A DNA stretch of 14,321 nt. It comes from CALZJC01 sp041574955 (lineage in GTDB: Bacteria > Acidobacteriota > Thermoanaerobaculia > Multivoradales > JAHEKO01). Location of the stretch: positions 1 to 14,321 of the forward strand of contig JBFGNS010000113.1 of the NCBI GenBank assembly GCA_041574955.1, written 5' to 3'. The notes under the pieces are model-generated. The model was not told where the DNA came from. It did not search any database and saw only the letters and a list, made by a program, of their open reading frames with translations. Below are positions 12,856 through 14,321 of this stretch, piece by piece. A program made the position numbers and the translations under genes. Positions within the stretch are counted from its first letter, which is position 1. Every line of letters begins with the position of its first letter.

Positions 12856-14190
12856 ATGAGCTCCGACGACACCGTGCGCCGCGAGCGCGAGCCCACGCCG
12901 GCGGCCGACGGCCGGCCGGAGCGCGAGCTCCAGGCCCTGCGCGAGGCCGGCCGCACCCGCGTCTCGCGACCGACGGCGGCGCTGCTGGTGGCGGGGTTTC
13001 TCGCCACCCTGGTGGTGGTGCCGCTGTTGCGGCCGTGGTCGGGCAGCGACGAGCCGGCGCTGGCGCCGGTGCGAGAGCTTGCCGCCGCCGTGGCCGGCCT
13101 CGACCAGCCGTTGGCGAGCGACGGCCTGCTCGCCGCCAACCGGCGGCTGATCGCCGCCCTGCGCGGCTTCGAGGACCACCTCGAGCGCGGCTCCTGGCCG
13201 CGCCGGCGGCTGCTGGGGCCGCTCCAGCTCGCCCTCACCGGCTGGCTGGGCGCCGGCAACGAGCAGGCCTACCCGGGGCGCGACGGCTGGCTCTTCTACC
13301 GCCCCGACGTCGATCACGTCACCGGACCGGGCTTCCTCGAGCCGGCCGAGCTGGCGCGCCGGGCGCGCGGCGGCGATGCATGGGAGGAGCCGCCGCAGCC
13401 CGACCGGGTGGTCGCGCTGGTCCACCGGGCGCGCCAGCTCGGCGAGCGGGGAGCGCGCCTGGTGGTTGTGCCGACGCCGGTCAAGCCGACGGTCCAGCCG
13501 GGACCGCTGGCCCGCCGCGAGACGCCCGTGCCGCCGCTGTCGAACCCGTCTCACGGCGAGCTGGTGCGGCGGCTCGAGGCGGCGGGGATCGCGGTGGTGG
13601 ACCCGGCGCCGGCGCTGGCGGCGCTGCCCGGCGAGCGCTACTTGAAGGCCGATACCCACTGGCGGCCGGAGGCGGTCGAGCGCGCCGCCGAGCTGGTGGC
13701 GGCGGCGCTCGAGCCGCTCCTCGGCCCGCCCGGCTCGGCCGCCGGCTACCGCCGCCGGGAGGTGGCGGTCGAAGGGCTTGGCGACGTCGCGGTGATGCTC
13801 CGGCTGCCCGAGGGGCAGCGGCTGTACAGGCCGGAGCGCGTCACCGTGCGCGCGGTGCTCGACGTCGCCGGCCGGTTCTGGCGCCCGGATCCGGCGGCCG
13901 AGGTTCTCCTGCTCGGTGACAGCTTCACCAACATCTACTCCGATCCGCAGCTCGGCTGGGGAGCCGGCGCCGGCCTGGCCGAGCAGCTGGCCTGGCGGCT
14001 CGGCCGGCCGCTCGACAAGCTGGCGCTCAACGCCGGCGGCGCCTACGCCACCCGCCAGGCGCTGGCCCGCGAGCTGGCCGCCGGCCGCAAGCAGCTGGCC
14101 GGCAAGCGCGCCGTGGTCTACCAGTTCGCCACCCGCGAGCTGTCGGCCGGCGACTGGCGGTTGGTGGAGCTGGCCGCGGACAGGCGATGA
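12856..14190 (+). CDS. AlgJ/AlgX-like SGNH-fold polysaccharide O-acetyltransferase partner
   Basis: This 444-residue protein has a cytoplasmic N-tail of about 38 residues and one transmembrane helix (about 40-58, AALLVAGFLATLVVVPLL), with the rest in the periplasm. GRDGWLFYRPD (141-151) is the AlgJ/AlgX N-terminal signature. The catalytic residues are visible: D266 and H268 in LKADTHWRPEAVE, the Asp-x-His pair, and S356 in LLLGDSFTNIYS. LNAGGAYATRQAL (391-403) matches the family's N-x-G-G segment that lines the active site. The lack of a cleavable signal and the absence of an obvious C-terminal carbohydrate-binding module make it more like AlgJ than AlgX. It should take acetyl groups exported by the adjacent MBOAT protein and place them on a polysaccharide in the periplasm. 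An AlgF-type partner and the polymerase genes are not in the window; the upstream lipoprotein may fill a helper role. Confidence 0.92.
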   Translation: MSSDDTVRREREPTPAADGRPERELQALREAGRTRVSRPTAALLVAGFLATLVVVPLLRPWSGSDEPALAPVRELAAAVAGLDQPLASDGLLAANRRLIAALRGFEDHLERGSWPRRRLLGPLQLALTGWLGAGNEQAYPGRDGWLFYRPDVDHVTGPGFLEPAELARRARGGDAWEEPPQPDRVVALVHRARQLGERGARLVVVPTPVKPTVQPGPLARRETPVPPLSNPSHGELVRRLEAAGIAVVDPAPALAALPGERYLKADTHWRPEAVERAAELVAAALEPLLGPPGSAAGYRRREVAVEGLGDVAVMLRLPEGQRLYRPERVTVRAVLDVAGRFWRPDPAAEVLLLGDSFTNIYSDPQLGWGAGAGLAEQLAWRLGRPLDKLALNAGGAYATRQALARELAAGRKQLAGKRAVVYQFATRELSAGDWRLVELAADRR

Positions 14191-14274
14191 GCTGCCGAGG
14201 AGGCCCCTGTTCCGAGCGGAGCGAGGGATCTCTGCACCGGTGGTTGGGAAGCGTGGGAGGTGCGTCGGAGATGG

Positions 14275-14321
14275 GGCCCGGTCGCTTGGCCGGCGGTGGC
14301 CCGGGCTGCGCTCCAAGACGA
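14275..14321. repeat. Dispersed intergenic repeat, copy B (cut by the window edge)
   Basis: This stretch resembles 8637-8686 with the same order of blocks (GGCCCGGT, GGCCGG, CCCGGG, CTGCGCTCCAA). It begins 85 bases after the AlgJ-like stop. If it is the same element as copy A, the bases beyond the window should contain an arm complementary to about 14288-14299. The rest of 14191-14274 holds no gene or terminator that I can recognise. Confidence 0.45.

Noticed and set aside
14191..14274. Rho-independent terminator after the AlgJ-like gene
   Set aside because: No clear stem with a downstream T-run; the sequence is only GC-rich with minor self-complementarity.
1..14321. CRISPR array, insertion sequence or phage genes
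   Set aside because: No regularly spaced repeats, transposase, integrase or phage structural motifs were seen on either strand.

Overview
The window is a very GC-rich bacterial chromosome segment. It encodes a PagL-type outer-membrane lipid A deacylase-like protein, an AlgI/AlgJ-type periplasmic polysaccharide acetylation pair, a lipoprotein and several signal-peptide proteins, so the host is almost certainly a diderm (Gram-negative-type) organism. The GC level, weak or absent Shine-Dalgarno sites before several genes, and the gene mix would suit an Acidobacteriota-like or similar environmental lineage. That taxonomic guess is inference only; there is no rRNA or marker gene here.

Left part (1-3250). 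The window opens inside the 3' end of a Gfo/Idh/MocA-family oxidoreductase. Just behind it (318-410) lies a short orphan fragment that reads as the C-terminal end of a formylglycine-generating-enzyme/C-type-lectin-fold protein. Its pattern of NNC/NNT codons is the one expected of a diversity-generating retroelement (DGR) variable region; this is the most unusual item in the window. Next come a minus-strand exported M24 metallopeptidase (501-1853) and, divergent from it, a tight three-gene plus-strand cluster: membrane protein, SRPBCC/AHSA1 protein, and small two-helix membrane protein starting at TTG.

Middle part (3241-8519). On the minus strand a family 2 glycosyltransferase is followed 13 bases later by a GH38 alpha-mannosidase, a likely two-gene operon. 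Divergent from it is a PagL-like lipid A 3-O-deacylase homologue, which converges on a complete glucose-1-phosphate cytidylyltransferase (RfbF). RfbF has none of its usual CDP-sugar partners in this window.

Divergent gap (8520-8865). About 350 bases separate RfbF from the next plus-strand gene. They hold a long imperfect stem-loop with 20-base arms, two further hairpins, and one copy of a dispersed repeat whose second copy ends the window (14275-14321).

Right part (8866-14190). Three co-directional genes encode a large lipoprotein (beta-propeller, two Ig-like domains, LamG-type lectin-like domain), an AlgI-type MBOAT acyltransferase, and an AlgJ/AlgX-type SGNH-like protein with its Asp-His and Ser residues intact. 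Together they look like a machine for acetylating an exported polysaccharide, with the lipoprotein as a possible glycan-binding or envelope partner. Overall the locus is about cell-surface glycan and lipid A processing.
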